Source of the DNA: Acidiphilium sp. PA
Lineage (GTDB): Bacteria > Pseudomonadota > Alphaproteobacteria > Acetobacterales > Acetobacteraceae
DNA: 64,000 nt
Assembly (NCBI RefSeq): GCF_026191915.1
Contig: NZ_JAIMBY010000003.1
Coordinates: 1 to 64,000, forward strand
Direction of reading: 5' to 3'
Positions 16,444 through 25,617 of the stretch are shown piece after piece; the stretch's first letter is position 1, and each line of letters starts with the position of its first letter. The position numbers were made by a program, and so were the translations under genes. Under the pieces are notes generated by a model that saw only the letters and a program-made list of their open reading frames with translations, made no database searches and was not told the DNA's origin.

Positions 16444-17991
16444 TCAACCGGCATCACGCGAGGCGACCAGTTTGATGGTGGGACTGGCGAGCGGATTGCG
16501 GCCGGGGATGCGGTGGCGATAGGCAAGGGCTTCGGCAATATCGGCACGCCGGACCAGCGGGGCGCCGGCGAGATCGGCGATGCTGCGGGCGACGCGGAGG
16601 ATGCGGGTGAAGCCGCGCGCCGAGAGGCGGAGTTTTTCGGCGGCCTGTTCGACGAAGGCTTTGGCATCCGGCATCAGATCGATCGCATCGCCGGCGGCTT
16701 CGGCGTTGTTGGCGGCGGTATCGCCGTAGCGGGCGCGCTGCAGGGCGCGCGCGGCGGTAACGCGGGCGGCGACATGCGGGGTTGGTTCGCCGGGCGGTGC
16801 GTGCAGCAGCTCGGCCGGAGTGACCGGGCTGATTTCGATCACGATGTCGATCCGGTCCATCAGCGGGCCGCTGATCTTGCTCTGGTAGTCTTCGCCGCAG
16901 CGGGGTGCGCGGCCGCAGGCGCGGGCAGGGTCGAACAGGTAGCCGCAGCGGCAGGGGTTCATGGCGGCGACCAGTTGGAACCGGGCGGGGTAGGTCACGT
17001 GGGCGGCGGCGCGGGCGACGGTGGTGCGGCCGGATTCGAGGGGCTGGCGCAGGGCTTCGAGCGCGGCGCGGGGGAATTCGGGAAATTCGTCGAGGAACAG
17101 GATGCCGCGATGGGCGAGCGAGATTTCGCCGGGTTTGGCGCGATTGCCGCCGCCGGCGATCGCCGCCATGCTGGCGGAATGGTGCGGTTCGCGGAACGGC
17201 GGGCGGGTGACGAGCCTGCCTTCGTTCAGCATGCCGGCGACGCTGTGAACCATGCTGACCTCGAGCGCCTCGCGCGGCGTGAGGTCCGGCAGCAGGCCGG
17301 GGATGCGCGCGGCGAGCATGGATTTGCCGCCGCCGGGCGGGCCGATCATCAGCAGGTTATGACCGCCGGCGGCCGCGATTTCAACGGCGCGCCGGGCGGT
17401 GGCCATGCCGCGGACATCGGCGAGGTCGGGGCCGTCGTCGGTGCGGTCGAGCGTGCCGCGCGGCGGCGGGGTGAGGATGCCGTCGCCTTTGAAGTGATTG
17501 ATCAGCGACAGCAGGTCGGGCGGTGCCAGCACGCCGATTTCGCCGGCCCAGCCGGCTTCGGCACCCTGGGATTCCGGGCAGATCAGGCCGAGGTCGCGCG
17601 CCCCGGCGGCGATGGCCGCGGGCAGGACGCCAGCGACCGGGGCGAGGCGGCCATCGAGCGATAGTTCACCGAGGGCTGCGAAGCGGGCCATTTCCTCGGC
17701 GGGCAGGATGTCCATCGCGGTGAGCACGCCGAGGGCGATCGGCAGGTCGAAATGGCTGCCTTCCTTGAGCAGGTCGGCGGGGGCGAGGTTGACCAGGATG
17801 CGTTTGGGCGGCAGGGCGAGGCCCATGGCGGTCAGCGCCGCGCGCACCCGTTCCCGCGATTCACCGACGGCTTTGTCGGCGAGGCCGACGATCAGGAACA
17901 GCGGCAGGCCGGGGGCGATCTGCACCTGGACCTCGACCGGCAGGGCTTCGATGCCGGAGAACGAGAAGGTCTGGACCCGGGCGATGCTCAT
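16444..17991 (-). CDS. comM: ComM/YifB-family Mg-chelatase-like AAA+ ATPase
   Basis: The product is 515 residues from ATG 17991 (MSIARVQTFSFSGIEALPV). The N-terminal ChlI-like Lon-fold domain is followed by the AAA+ module: Walker A GPPGGGKS near residue 225, Walker B ILFLDEFPEF, and a zinc-ribbon CRCGYLFDPARACGRAPRCGEDY (quoted in part). The C-terminal Mg-chelatase subdomain ends with VRRADIAEALAYR. In naturally transformable bacteria ComM is a hexameric helicase that extends branch migration during uptake of DNA; elsewhere its role is less clear. Its start overlaps the radC stop (ATGA). Confidence 0.92.
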   Translation of the reverse strand: MSIARVQTFSFSGIEALPVEVQVQIAPGLPLFLIVGLADKAVGESRERVRAALTAMGLALPPKRILVNLAPADLLKEGSHFDLPIALGVLTAMDILPAEEMARFAALGELSLDGRLAPVAGVLPAAIAAGARDLGLICPESQGAEAGWAGEIGVLAPPDLLSLINHFKGDGILTPPPRGTLDRTDDGPDLADVRGMATARRAVEIAAAGGHNLLMIGPPGGGKSMLAARIPGLLPDLTPREALEVSMVHSVAGMLNEGRLVTRPPFREPHHSASMAAIAGGGNRAKPGEISLAHRGILFLDEFPEFPRAALEALRQPLESGRTTVARAAAHVTYPARFQLVAAMNPCRCGYLFDPARACGRAPRCGEDYQSKISGPLMDRIDIVIEISPVTPAELLHAPPGEPTPHVAARVTAARALQRARYGDTAANNAEAAGDAIDLMPDAKAFVEQAAEKLRLSARGFTRILRVARSIADLAGAPLVRRADIAEALAYRHRIPGRNPLASPTIKLVASRDAG

Positions 17992-18926
17992 GCGGCGCGC
18001 AACAGGCCTTCGCGGCGGAAACTGAGCCACGCGCCTTTGCCGATGATGATGTGGTCGTGCAGCGTCACTTCGAGCAGGGCGATGGCGCGCTGGATTTCCT
18101 TGGTCATTTCGATATCGTCGCGCGAGGGGGTGGGGTCGCCGCTTGGGTGGTTGTGCACCAGGATCAGGGCGGTCGCATGGTTCTGCAAGGCGCGGGTGAC
18201 CAGTTCGCGGACGTAGACCTGCGTGTGATTGACCGTGCCGCGCGAGGCGATTTCATCAGCGATCAGGCGGTTGCGGTTGTCGAGATAGAGGACGCGGAAT
18301 TGTTCGATGGATTCGCGCGCCATGGCGATGGTCAGGTAGTCGATCAGCCGGTCCCAATTGTTCAGCACCGGCTGGTCGGCAAGCTCGGTGCGGGCGAGGC
18401 GGAGTGCCGAGGCGTGGATAAGTTTGATGGCGGCGACGCTGTGGATGCCGACGCCCTCGTGCGCGAACAGCGACTCGATCGGCGCGGCGAGGACGCCGGC
18501 GTAGGAGCCGAACCGGTTGATCAGCGATTTGGCGAGCGGTTTGGTGTCGCCCTTCTTGAAGGCGAGGAACAGCAGCATTTCGAGCAATTCGTAGTCGGCC
18601 AGGGCGTCGGCGCCGCGGTCGAGCAGTTTGTCGCGCATGCGGCCGCGGTGGCCGTGGGGTCCGGTGCTGGCGAAGGGCAGCGCGGCCGTGCTGGCCGCAT
18701 CGAACTGGTCACGTTCGGCGAAGCCTTTGCGGGCTGGCCGCGTGGGCGCTTCCGGGAAATCGTGGTCCGGGGCCTTGCGGATGCCGCGTAGCAGTTTCTC
18801 CCACAATCGCGCCGGACCTTTCGGAAAAATATCGCGCCTAGGTTGCAGAATAGGGACTGAGTCTGGCGTTTGTCCAGCGCAATCGTGCGACCATGGGTTG
18901 CGTGACGGCGCGGCGGTTCGATACAA
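17988..18926 (-). CDS. radC: RadC-family JAB-domain protein
   Basis: The conserved part begins HGHRGRMRDKLLDRG with a helix-hairpin-helix region. The JAB/MPN metal site follows as HNHPSGDPTPSRDD near residue 265. RadC proteins were once tied to repair, but their biochemical role is unsettled. The N-terminal 90 residues are poorly conserved and the start is unclear. Position 18926 is a TTG only 27 bases from the divergent ridA start, so a shorter product from a TTG near 18816 (LWEKLLRG) may be more realistic. It is coupled to comM by a 4-base overlap. Confidence 0.85.
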   Translation of the reverse strand: MYRTAAPSRNPWSHDCAGQTPDSVPILQPRRDIFPKGPARLWEKLLRGIRKAPDHDFPEAPTRPARKGFAERDQFDAASTAALPFASTGPHGHRGRMRDKLLDRGADALADYELLEMLLFLAFKKGDTKPLAKSLINRFGSYAGVLAAPIESLFAHEGVGIHSVAAIKLIHASALRLARTELADQPVLNNWDRLIDYLTIAMARESIEQFRVLYLDNRNRLIADEIASRGTVNHTQVYVRELVTRALQNHATALILVHNHPSGDPTPSRDDIEMTKEIQRAIALLEVTLHDHIIIGKGAWLSFRREGLLRAA

Positions 18927-18952
18927 GGCGGGCTCAATCAGGAGGATCCGTG

Positions 18953-19303
18953 ATGAGCCGTATCATTCGCACCGAAGCCAACGACGTTCTCGCGAAAGTC
19001 GTCGAATATCACGGCTTCATCTATACGCAGGGCGTGGTCGCGACCGATCTGGAAGGCGATGTGGCGGCGCAGACGCGGAATGTGCTCGATCAGATCGACG
19101 CGCTGCTGGAATTGCACGGGACGGACAAGACCCGCCTGCTGCAGGCGCAGATCTGGTTGAAATCGATCGATGATCGCGCGGCACTCAATGCGGTGTGGAG
19201 CGCGTGGCTGCCCGCGGGTGGTGCGCCGGCGCGGGCCTGTGTGGAAGCGAAACTGGCCGATCCGCGGTATCTGGTCGAGATCATGGTGACGGCGTGCCGC
19301 TGA
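18953..19303 (+). CDS. RidA-family (YjgF/Rid) protein
   Basis: This 116-residue protein has the Rid fold markers HGFIYTQGVVATD, QTRNVLDQIDALLELHG, LQAQIWLKSI and PARACVEAKLADP, with the conserved Arg in the PARACVE motif. RidA proteins hydrolyse reactive enamine/imine intermediates. The CAGGAGGA element at 18939-18946 fixes ATG 18953; the upstream in-frame codon is not needed. The gene stands alone, divergent from radC. Confidence 0.88.
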   Translation: MSRIIRTEANDVLAKVVEYHGFIYTQGVVATDLEGDVAAQTRNVLDQIDALLELHGTDKTRLLQAQIWLKSIDDRAALNAVWSAWLPAGGAPARACVEAKLADPRYLVEIMVTACR

Positions 19304-19615
19304 GTTTTCCGATCAGCACATAATGCGCAGCCCTTAATAAAATTTTAGGAAATTGATCTTAATTTACGCCAATCGAGACGGTGGAAGATTAGAATTTTCT
19401 ACCTCGTGACATTTTTGTCAGCATCGAGGGTTGCAGATTTTGCAGTGCCCCCGTAACAAGAATGCAGATGTCGAGTGGGTCGGAGATAGAGTCGCTGCGT
19501 TGAAAACAGCGGGTTTTGTTAAAATTGTACCGGAACATTCCGGGTTAAGGGCTTGTTTGGCGGGCGTTTTGCTGCGTAAGAACTGGTTTCGGGACGGATT
19601 GGGGACGAGCAGGGC
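19304..19615. other. AT-rich intergenic region with a short dyad
   Basis: These 312 bases between ridA and the CHAP gene are distinctly more AT-rich than their surroundings (for example CCCTTAATAAAATTTTAGGA and AGAATTTTCTACC). This suggests a promoter for the CHAP gene. A perfect dyad, TGACA-TTTT-TGTCA, lies at 19407-19420. I could not fix a -35/-10 pair and found no convincing reading frame or RNA gene. Confidence 0.5.
19407..19420. promoter_or_regulatory. TGACA-TTTT-TGTCA dyad, possible operator
   Basis: A perfect 5-bp inverted repeat with a four-T spacer lies about 196 bases upstream of the CHAP gene in the AT-rich gap. Its size and symmetry fit a site for a dimeric regulator. There is no direct evidence of binding and only one copy is seen. 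Confidence 0.3.
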
Positions 19616-20458
19616 ATGAGGCAGGGTGGCAATAAGATCAAAGGCGCGGTCCGTATTTTTGGATGCCTTTCTGCCCTGTTTGGTTTCTCACAAATCAGTC
19701 ATGCGAATTCCACCCATAAAACCATCCACGTCGCGCCCCATCGCCCGGTCGTAGCCCATAAAGCGGTGTTTCATGACCGCGCCGTGAGCCACAAGGTTTC
19801 TATCCGGCGGCCGGTCCTGCGTCACATCGTCGAACATCATGCGGTGATCCGGCACGATATCGTCCGCCATCCTGAAGTTCGCGTGGCCGCTTATCATCAT
19901 GCCGTCTATCGCCGGGTAGCGGCGCGGCGCCCGGATTACCGGCATGGCTACGTGGTGCATCATGCCCTGTATCATTACGTCCGCCGCGCCGATTATCTGT
20001 GGTGTGTGCCCTATGCGCGCGACGTGTCGCATATCGATCTGACCGGCGATGCCTTCCTGTGGTGGGCCGAGGCGGCGGGGCGGTATGGCCGAGGCGAGCG
20101 GCCGGAGGCGGGCGCGGTGCTCAACTTCCGCTCGAGCCGTCGGATACCGATGGGTCATGTCGCCGTGGTCGCCCGGGTGATCAACAGCCGGGAAATTCTG
20201 GTCAACCAGGCGAACTGGGTGCCGGACCAGGTCAGTCACGACGTGCCGGTGATCGATGTGTCACCGAACAACAACTGGTCGGAGGTTCAGGTGTCTATCG
20301 GGGACGGCCGGTTCGGGTCCACCTATCCCACCTACGGATTTATCTATCCCAAACAATCCAACGGGTTGGTCTATGCCAACAGTGGCGGCACCGAGGTCGC
20401 GGAAGCGCCGGTTGCGCATAAAATCCGCCTGATCGCACCCAATCGTACGCTTCGCTGA
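19616..20458 (+). CDS. Secreted His-rich CHAP-domain protein (putative peptidoglycan hydrolase)
   Basis: The 280-residue protein has a hydrophobic signal-like stretch (VRIFGCLSALFGFSQISHA). A remarkably His/Arg/Val-rich region covers about 32-125 (HHAVIRHDIVRHP, YVVHHALYHYVRR). A CHAP domain then begins at LWCVPYAR. The likely catalytic pair is Cys130 and His181 (MGHVAVV), with a downstream polar residue in VNQANW. CHAP enzymes are amidases or endopeptidases acting on peptidoglycan. The His-rich segment could bind metal or respond to pH, which is inference. It is convergent with nuoN, only 25 bases apart. Confidence 0.8.
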   Translation: MRQGGNKIKGAVRIFGCLSALFGFSQISHANSTHKTIHVAPHRPVVAHKAVFHDRAVSHKVSIRRPVLRHIVEHHAVIRHDIVRHPEVRVAAYHHAVYRRVAARRPDYRHGYVVHHALYHYVRRADYLWCVPYARDVSHIDLTGDAFLWWAEAAGRYGRGERPEAGAVLNFRSSRRIPMGHVAVVARVINSREILVNQANWVPDQVSHDVPVIDVSPNNNWSEVQVSIGDGRFGSTYPTYGFIYPKQSNGLVYANSGGTEVAEAPVAHKIRLIAPNRTLR

Positions 20459-20483
20459 GCGCCGCCGCGGCGGTGTGCCGTGG

Positions 20484-21908
20484 TCATTTGAACACGGCGT
20501 GCAGCAGCGACATCAATGATTGCGGCGCGATGCCGAAGCCGAGAATCAGGGCCCCGAGGCTGGCCATGGTGAGCCAGCCGCCGAGCGGAATGGCGAGCGT
20601 GCCGGTCGCGGGTTCGGTGCGGTCGGCAGGCTTCAGCGCCATCACCATGATGATTCGCAGATAATAGAACAGGCCGATCACGCTGCTCAGCACCAGCGTC
20701 GCGGTGAGCACGCGCAGATCGGCGCTGACGCCGGCGGCCATGATGTAGAGCTTGGCCATGAAGCCGATCGCAGGCGGGATGCCGGCAAGCGAGAGCAGGA
20801 TCAGCGTCATGACGGTGGCAAGCAGCGGGCGGTGCCAGAACAGACCGTGCAGATCGTCGATCCGATCCGCATCGCGCGCTGAGCCGGCGCGCGACAGGAC
20901 GCCGATGACGCCGAATGCGCCGATCACGGTGATCGTGTAGGTCACGAGATAGAAGATCACGCCGGCACGGCCGATGGAGCCTGCCGCGAGCAGGGCGACC
21001 AGCAGGTAGCCGAGATGCGCGATCGAGGAATAGCCGAGCACACGCTTGAGGTTTTCCTGCATCAGGGCGAGCAGGTTACCCACCAGCATCGACAGGATGG
21101 CCACGACCGCAACCGCGCTGGCGAGGAGGGGCGAGACGGCGCTGCCCGGCATCGCGAGCAGGTGCAGGATGACGGCGATCACCGCGATTTTGGGGATGAC
21201 CGCGACATAGGCGGCGCTGGGCGCCGGTGCGCCGGCGTAGATGTCGGGTACCCAGAGGTGGAAGGGGACCACCGACAGTTTGAACCCGGCGCCGGCGCCG
21301 ATCAGCGCCAGGGCGGTCAGGACGATGGGGTTCGGGCCGGCGGCCAGCAGCGGGGCGTAGGTGAGATGGCCGGTGGCGAGAGCGGCGAGGCCGATGCCGA
21401 ACAGCACGAGCGCCGAAGACATGCCGGACAGTACCAGGTATTTCAGCGCGGCTTCCTCGGCCTCCGGTCGGTCGCGCGGGTAGGCGATCATGCCGATCAT
21501 CGCGATCGTCATGGTCTCGAGGCCGAGAAACAGGGTGATGAACCCGGCGCTGGTCGCCATGGTGACGGCACCGAGCGTCGCGAGCACGAGGAGCAGTGGA
21601 TATTCCTCGCGCGGCAATGCAAGGTCGCGGGTCAGATAGAGTGTCGCGAAGGTCAGGGTGGCCAGGCCGGCGAGCAGGATCAGCCCGGCGAAGCCGAGCG
21701 CATCCGGGGTGAGATTGAACAGGCTTGGGGACGGGCTGGCACGGGCGGCGAGCGCCCAGGGGATGCCGGCGGCGGCAAGGAAGAGGCCGGTTGCGGCGAT
21801 GATCGTTGTGGTGGCGAAGGAGCGGCGGATCGCGAGTGCGGTGAGCATCGCGGTGACGGTGAGGCCGAGGACGACCAACGGGGCGGCGGCCTGCATCGGG
21901 GTGATCAT
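20484..21908 (-). CDS. nuoN: NADH-quinone oxidoreductase subunit N
   Basis: The 474-residue antiporter-like membrane subunit is the last gene of the nuo operon. It has about 13-14 hydrophobic segments and the family core with the Lys/Glu residues of the proton channel (SGMSSALVLFGIGLAAL, KLSVVPFHLWVPDIYAGAP in part, SSIAHLGYLL). It forms part of the proton-pumping arm of complex I. ATG 21908 overlaps the nuoM stop by 4 bases. A GC-rich hairpin-like sequence sits between its stop and the convergent CHAP gene. Confidence 0.95.
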   Translation of the reverse strand: MITPMQAAAPLVVLGLTVTAMLTALAIRRSFATTTIIAATGLFLAAAGIPWALAARASPSPSLFNLTPDALGFAGLILLAGLATLTFATLYLTRDLALPREEYPLLLVLATLGAVTMATSAGFITLFLGLETMTIAMIGMIAYPRDRPEAEEAALKYLVLSGMSSALVLFGIGLAALATGHLTYAPLLAAGPNPIVLTALALIGAGAGFKLSVVPFHLWVPDIYAGAPAPSAAYVAVIPKIAVIAVILHLLAMPGSAVSPLLASAVAVVAILSMLVGNLLALMQENLKRVLGYSSIAHLGYLLVALLAAGSIGRAGVIFYLVTYTITVIGAFGVIGVLSRAGSARDADRIDDLHGLFWHRPLLATVMTLILLSLAGIPPAIGFMAKLYIMAAGVSADLRVLTATLVLSSVIGLFYYLRIIMVMALKPADRTEPATGTLAIPLGGWLTMASLGALILGFGIAPQSLMSLLHAVFK

Positions 21909-23428
21909 GTGCCGCGCCTAGTGGCGGGGATTGCCGCGGCATGGGTGATCGGCAGAAGTGCAGCGATGCTGGGTGCGGCGATTTTCAGGACCGGCTGGGG
22001 ATCGACGCCGAGCCAGATGACGGCGGTGCCCAGCGCGAGCATCAGGGCGGTTTCGCGCGCGCTGAGATCATGCGTGTGGCGCGCGGCACTCGCCCCGCCG
22101 TGAAAGGCGCGCTGGATCGCGATCAGGGAATAGAGCGCTGCCGGGATCAGGCCGATCGCGGCGAGGACGGCGATGGCGGGAGACGCTGCATAGACGCCGC
22201 GCAGGATGAGGAACTCGCCCACGAAATTCGCAAGGCCAGGCAGACCCATCGAGGCGATGACGAAGAACGTGCCGAACGAGGACAGGCGGGGCAGGTCGGT
22301 CCAGAGCCCGCCCATCCGCGTGAGGTCGCGGGTGTGCAGGCGGTGCTGGATGCTGCCGACCGTGATGAACAGCGCCCCGGTGCTGACGCCGTGCGCGATC
22401 ATCAGGATCACCGCGCCCTGCCAGGCGATGGCGTTGAAACTGTAGATGCCGATCAGCACGAAGCCCATGTGGCCGATGCTGGAATAGGCGACCAGTTTTT
22501 TCAGATCCGACTGGCCGTAGGCAAGGATGGCGCCATAGAAAATACTGATCGTGCCGAGCGCCATCGCCAGGGGGGCGATGTGATGCGCGACGGTGACGAA
22601 CAGTGGCACGGCGAAGCGCATCAGCCCGTAGCCGGCGGTTTTCAGCAGGATGCTGGCAAGGATGACGGAGCCGGCGGTGGGGGCTTGGGTATGCGTGTCC
22701 GGCAGCCAGCTGTGCACCGGGAACGAGGGCAGTTTCACCAGAAAGGCGATGAAGAAGCCGAGCATGATGAGCATGCCGAGGCGGCCGGTCGGCTGGCTGG
22801 CCAGCAGGGCGACATAATCGAAGGTCAGCACGCCGGTCTGCTGCTGGTGGCGGAAGGCGAGCGCCAGGATCGATAGCAGCATCAGCAGCCCGCTGCCCTG
22901 GGTGAACAGGAAGAATTTGATCGCGGCGCGGCGGCGGTGTTCGTGGCCCCAGATGGCGATGATGAAATACATCGGCACCAGCATCACTTCCCAGAAGAAG
23001 AAGAACAGGAATAGATCGAGCGCGAGGAACACGCCGATTGATCCGGCCAGGGACCATAGCAGGTTGGCATGGAAAAAGCCGGTGCCGTGATCGATCTCGC
23101 GCCAGGACACGATGACGGCGAACAGGCCGATGAGGATGGTCAGCACGATCAGCAGCCAGCTCAACCCATCGAGATCGAGGCGGATGCCGATGCCGAAGGT
23201 GGGAATCCAGCGTGCGTCGAAGGTGGCGAGCCAGTGGCCCGATTGGATCGGGCTGGGTGTGCTGAGGATGGCGGTGCCCGAACCATGGACCAGGGGCAGG
23301 ATGAGGGCGAGTTCGAGCAGCAGGGTGGCGAGGCTGATGGCGCGCGGCAGCATCGGGGCGATGCGGTCGGCCGGCCAGGCAAGCAGGCCGCCGAGCAGGG
23401 GGATGATCAGGAGCCAGGCCAGGATCAT
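21905..23428 (-). CDS. nuoM: NADH-quinone oxidoreductase subunit M
   Basis: This 507-residue membrane subunit is related to Mrp antiporters. Landmarks are the FFFFWEVMLVPMYFIIAIWG segment with the key Glu, KLPSFPVHSWLPDTHTQAP (channel Lys/His region), SSIGHMGFVLIGI and GLPGLANFVGEF. It contributes one of the three antiporter-like channels. Its start overlaps the nuoL stop (ATGA), and its stop overlaps the nuoN start. Confidence 0.96.
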   Translation of the reverse strand: MILAWLLIIPLLGGLLAWPADRIAPMLPRAISLATLLLELALILPLVHGSGTAILSTPSPIQSGHWLATFDARWIPTFGIGIRLDLDGLSWLLIVLTILIGLFAVIVSWREIDHGTGFFHANLLWSLAGSIGVFLALDLFLFFFFWEVMLVPMYFIIAIWGHEHRRRAAIKFFLFTQGSGLLMLLSILALAFRHQQQTGVLTFDYVALLASQPTGRLGMLIMLGFFIAFLVKLPSFPVHSWLPDTHTQAPTAGSVILASILLKTAGYGLMRFAVPLFVTVAHHIAPLAMALGTISIFYGAILAYGQSDLKKLVAYSSIGHMGFVLIGIYSFNAIAWQGAVILMIAHGVSTGALFITVGSIQHRLHTRDLTRMGGLWTDLPRLSSFGTFFVIASMGLPGLANFVGEFLILRGVYAASPAIAVLAAIGLIPAALYSLIAIQRAFHGGASAARHTHDLSARETALMLALGTAVIWLGVDPQPVLKIAAPSIAALLPITHAAAIPATRRGT

Positions 23429-25299
23429 GCGAACACCAACAGGGCGATGGTTGCGATCGAGCCGGCCATCAGCCAGGCAGCGTAGCGGCGGAGCTGGCCG
23501 ATCTGGCTGCGGCGGAGGGTCTGGTGCAGCTGCAGCGTCGTGGCGCTGATCAGGGTAACGACATGGTCGACCGGGTCGTGCCGGAGCGCGCCCACCAGCG
23601 CCATGAACGGGCGGACCAGCAGGATTTCATAGAGCGCATCGAAACCGAAACCAGAGCGCAGCAGGCGGCGGAGCGCGCCCGGTTGGGCGGCGGCGGCGCG
23701 CTGCCAATGGCCGCTGCGATACAGCGTGTAGGCGATGGCGATGCCGAGCAGCGGGACGATGAAACCGGCGGCCTCGATCAGGATCGTCAACGCCGATCGG
23801 GATGCGGGGCTGCCGAGCACGGGGTGCAGCAGGGTCATCACCAGACGATCGCCGCCGAGGAACGACGGTGTTTCGAGCCAGCCGATCAGCAGCGATCCGG
23901 CGGCGAGCAGCACGAGCGGTACGGCGATCGGCGCGCCGGACCGGCCGGTGACCGGGGTATGGGTCGGGCCGAAAAACACCAGGAAGACCACCCGGAAACT
24001 ATAGGTCGCGGTGATCAGCGCGCCGAGCAGCCCGGCCGCCCATAAGCCGGGGCCGATGCCGGGGGCGAACCAGACGGCGCCGAGGATCATTTCCTTGCTG
24101 AACGAGCCTGCGCTGACGATCGGCACCGCGGCGAGCGAGGCGGCGCCGATCAGGAAGCTCCAGAAGGCGAGCGGGAGGCTTGTGCGCAGGCCGCCCATTT
24201 TGAAGATGTCCTGCTCATGGTCGAGCCGCATGGCGATGGCGCCGGCCGAGAGGAACAGCAGCGCCTTGAAGACGGCGTGGGTGAGGAAATGGAACATCGC
24301 GGCCGACCAGGCGCCGACGCCGAGGGCGAGGAACATGTAGCCGATCTGGCTGATCGTGGAGTAGGCGAGTACGCGTTTGATGTCGGACTGCACCAGGGCG
24401 GCCAGCGCCGCGAGCAGGATGGTGATGCCGGCGCCGATCGATATCGTGAGCAGCACGTCCGGCGCGAGCAGGTACAGCACGTGGAGCCGCACCACGAGAT
24501 AGACGCCGGCGGTGACCATAGTCGCGGCATGGATCAGCGCGCTGACCGGCGTTGGCCCGGCCATGGCGTCGGGCAGCCAGGTCTGGAACGGGAATTGGGC
24601 GGATTTGCCGAGACCGCCGATCAGCAGCAGGCCTGCGGCGAGGGTTGGCCATGTGCCACCGTGCGGCCAGAGTTCGGTTGCGCGCGCGAGCATCGGCTGG
24701 ATCGCGAGCGTGCCGAGTTTGACGGCCAGCAGCAGAATGCCGGCCAGCATCGCGATGTCGGCGATGCGGGTGACGATGAAGGATTTGCGCGCGGCATAGC
24801 CGTTGGCGGCGTCCTGAAACCAGAAGCCGACCAGCAGGTAGCTGCAGACGCCGACGCCTTCCCAGCCGACGAACAGGACCAGCAGATCGCTTGCCAGGAT
24901 CAGCAGCAGCATCGCGGCGACGAACAGGTTGAGATAGGCGAAATAGCGGCTGTAGCCGTCCTCCCCCGCCATATAGGCGGTCGAGAACAGATGGATCAGC
25001 GTGCCGATGATGGTGATGACGAGCATCATCAGCAGGGAGACGGGATCGAGATAGAGGCCGATATCGACCGTGAGGCCGGGCAGGGTCAGCCAGGTCCAGA
25101 GATGTTGGATGAAGATGTGCGATGGCGGTGCGGCTGCATACCAGTGGAGCCCGATCAGGATTGCGATGAGGGCGGCGATGCCGACGCTTGCGGTGCCGAT
25201 GAGGGCTGTGGCGCGGGCTGGCAGCATTGTGCCGCACAGGCCGAGGATGACGGCGCCGAGGAGTGGGCTTGCGGGGACCAGCCAGAGGAGATGGTTCAT
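23425..25299 (-). CDS. nuoL: NADH-quinone oxidoreductase subunit L
   Basis: The product is 624 residues, normal for NuoL. It includes LFVGWEGVGVCSYLLVGFW, SAQFPFQTWLPDAMAGPTPVSALIHAATMV (quoted in part), YSTISQIGYMFLALG and FFGPTHTPVTG. The C-terminal region carries the long lateral helix that bridges the antiporter subunits. It is at the distal end of the membrane arm. It overlaps nuoK upstream and nuoM downstream by 4 bases each. Confidence 0.96.
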   Translation of the reverse strand: MNHLLWLVPASPLLGAVILGLCGTMLPARATALIGTASVGIAALIAILIGLHWYAAAPPSHIFIQHLWTWLTLPGLTVDIGLYLDPVSLLMMLVITIIGTLIHLFSTAYMAGEDGYSRYFAYLNLFVAAMLLLILASDLLVLFVGWEGVGVCSYLLVGFWFQDAANGYAARKSFIVTRIADIAMLAGILLLAVKLGTLAIQPMLARATELWPHGGTWPTLAAGLLLIGGLGKSAQFPFQTWLPDAMAGPTPVSALIHAATMVTAGVYLVVRLHVLYLLAPDVLLTISIGAGITILLAALAALVQSDIKRVLAYSTISQIGYMFLALGVGAWSAAMFHFLTHAVFKALLFLSAGAIAMRLDHEQDIFKMGGLRTSLPLAFWSFLIGAASLAAVPIVSAGSFSKEMILGAVWFAPGIGPGLWAAGLLGALITATYSFRVVFLVFFGPTHTPVTGRSGAPIAVPLVLLAAGSLLIGWLETPSFLGGDRLVMTLLHPVLGSPASRSALTILIEAAGFIVPLLGIAIAYTLYRSGHWQRAAAAQPGALRRLLRSGFGFDALYEILLVRPFMALVGALRHDPVDHVVTLISATTLQLHQTLRRSQIGQLRRYAAWLMAGSIATIALLVFA

Positions 25300-25613
25300 G
25301 CCTCGACATCCCGCAGGCGGTTGGCGGCATCGCCGTCGAGCGTGGTGAGGAGGTTGCGCAGGCGGAGCAGCAGGATCAGGCCGAGGGCGAGCTCGGCGCC
25401 AGCGAGGTTGATCACGAAGATGAACATGATCTGGCCCTGCGGGTTGCCCCAGCGCATGCCGGCGGTGATGAACAGCAGGCCGGTGGCGTTCAGCATGATT
25501 TCGATCGACATCAGCACGAAGATCAGGCTGCGGCGGGCGAGCAGGCCGATCAGGCCGATGATCAACAGCATGGCGGCAAGGACAGCCGGGGCGTGCCAGG
25601 AGAGGCTGACCAT
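25296..25613 (-). CDS. nuoK: NADH-quinone oxidoreductase subunit K
   Basis: The 105-residue protein has three membrane segments and two buried glutamates of the E-channel, in LMSIEIMLNATGLLF and NLAGAELALGLILLLRLR. Length and sequence are typical. It overlaps nuoL by 4 bases and is separated from nuoJ by only four bases. Confidence 0.96.
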   Translation of the reverse strand: MVSLSWHAPAVLAAMLLIIGLIGLLARRSLIFVLMSIEIMLNATGLLFITAGMRWGNPQGQIMFIFVINLAGAELALGLILLLRLRNLLTTLDGDAANRLRDVEA

Positions 25614-25617
25614 TGCG

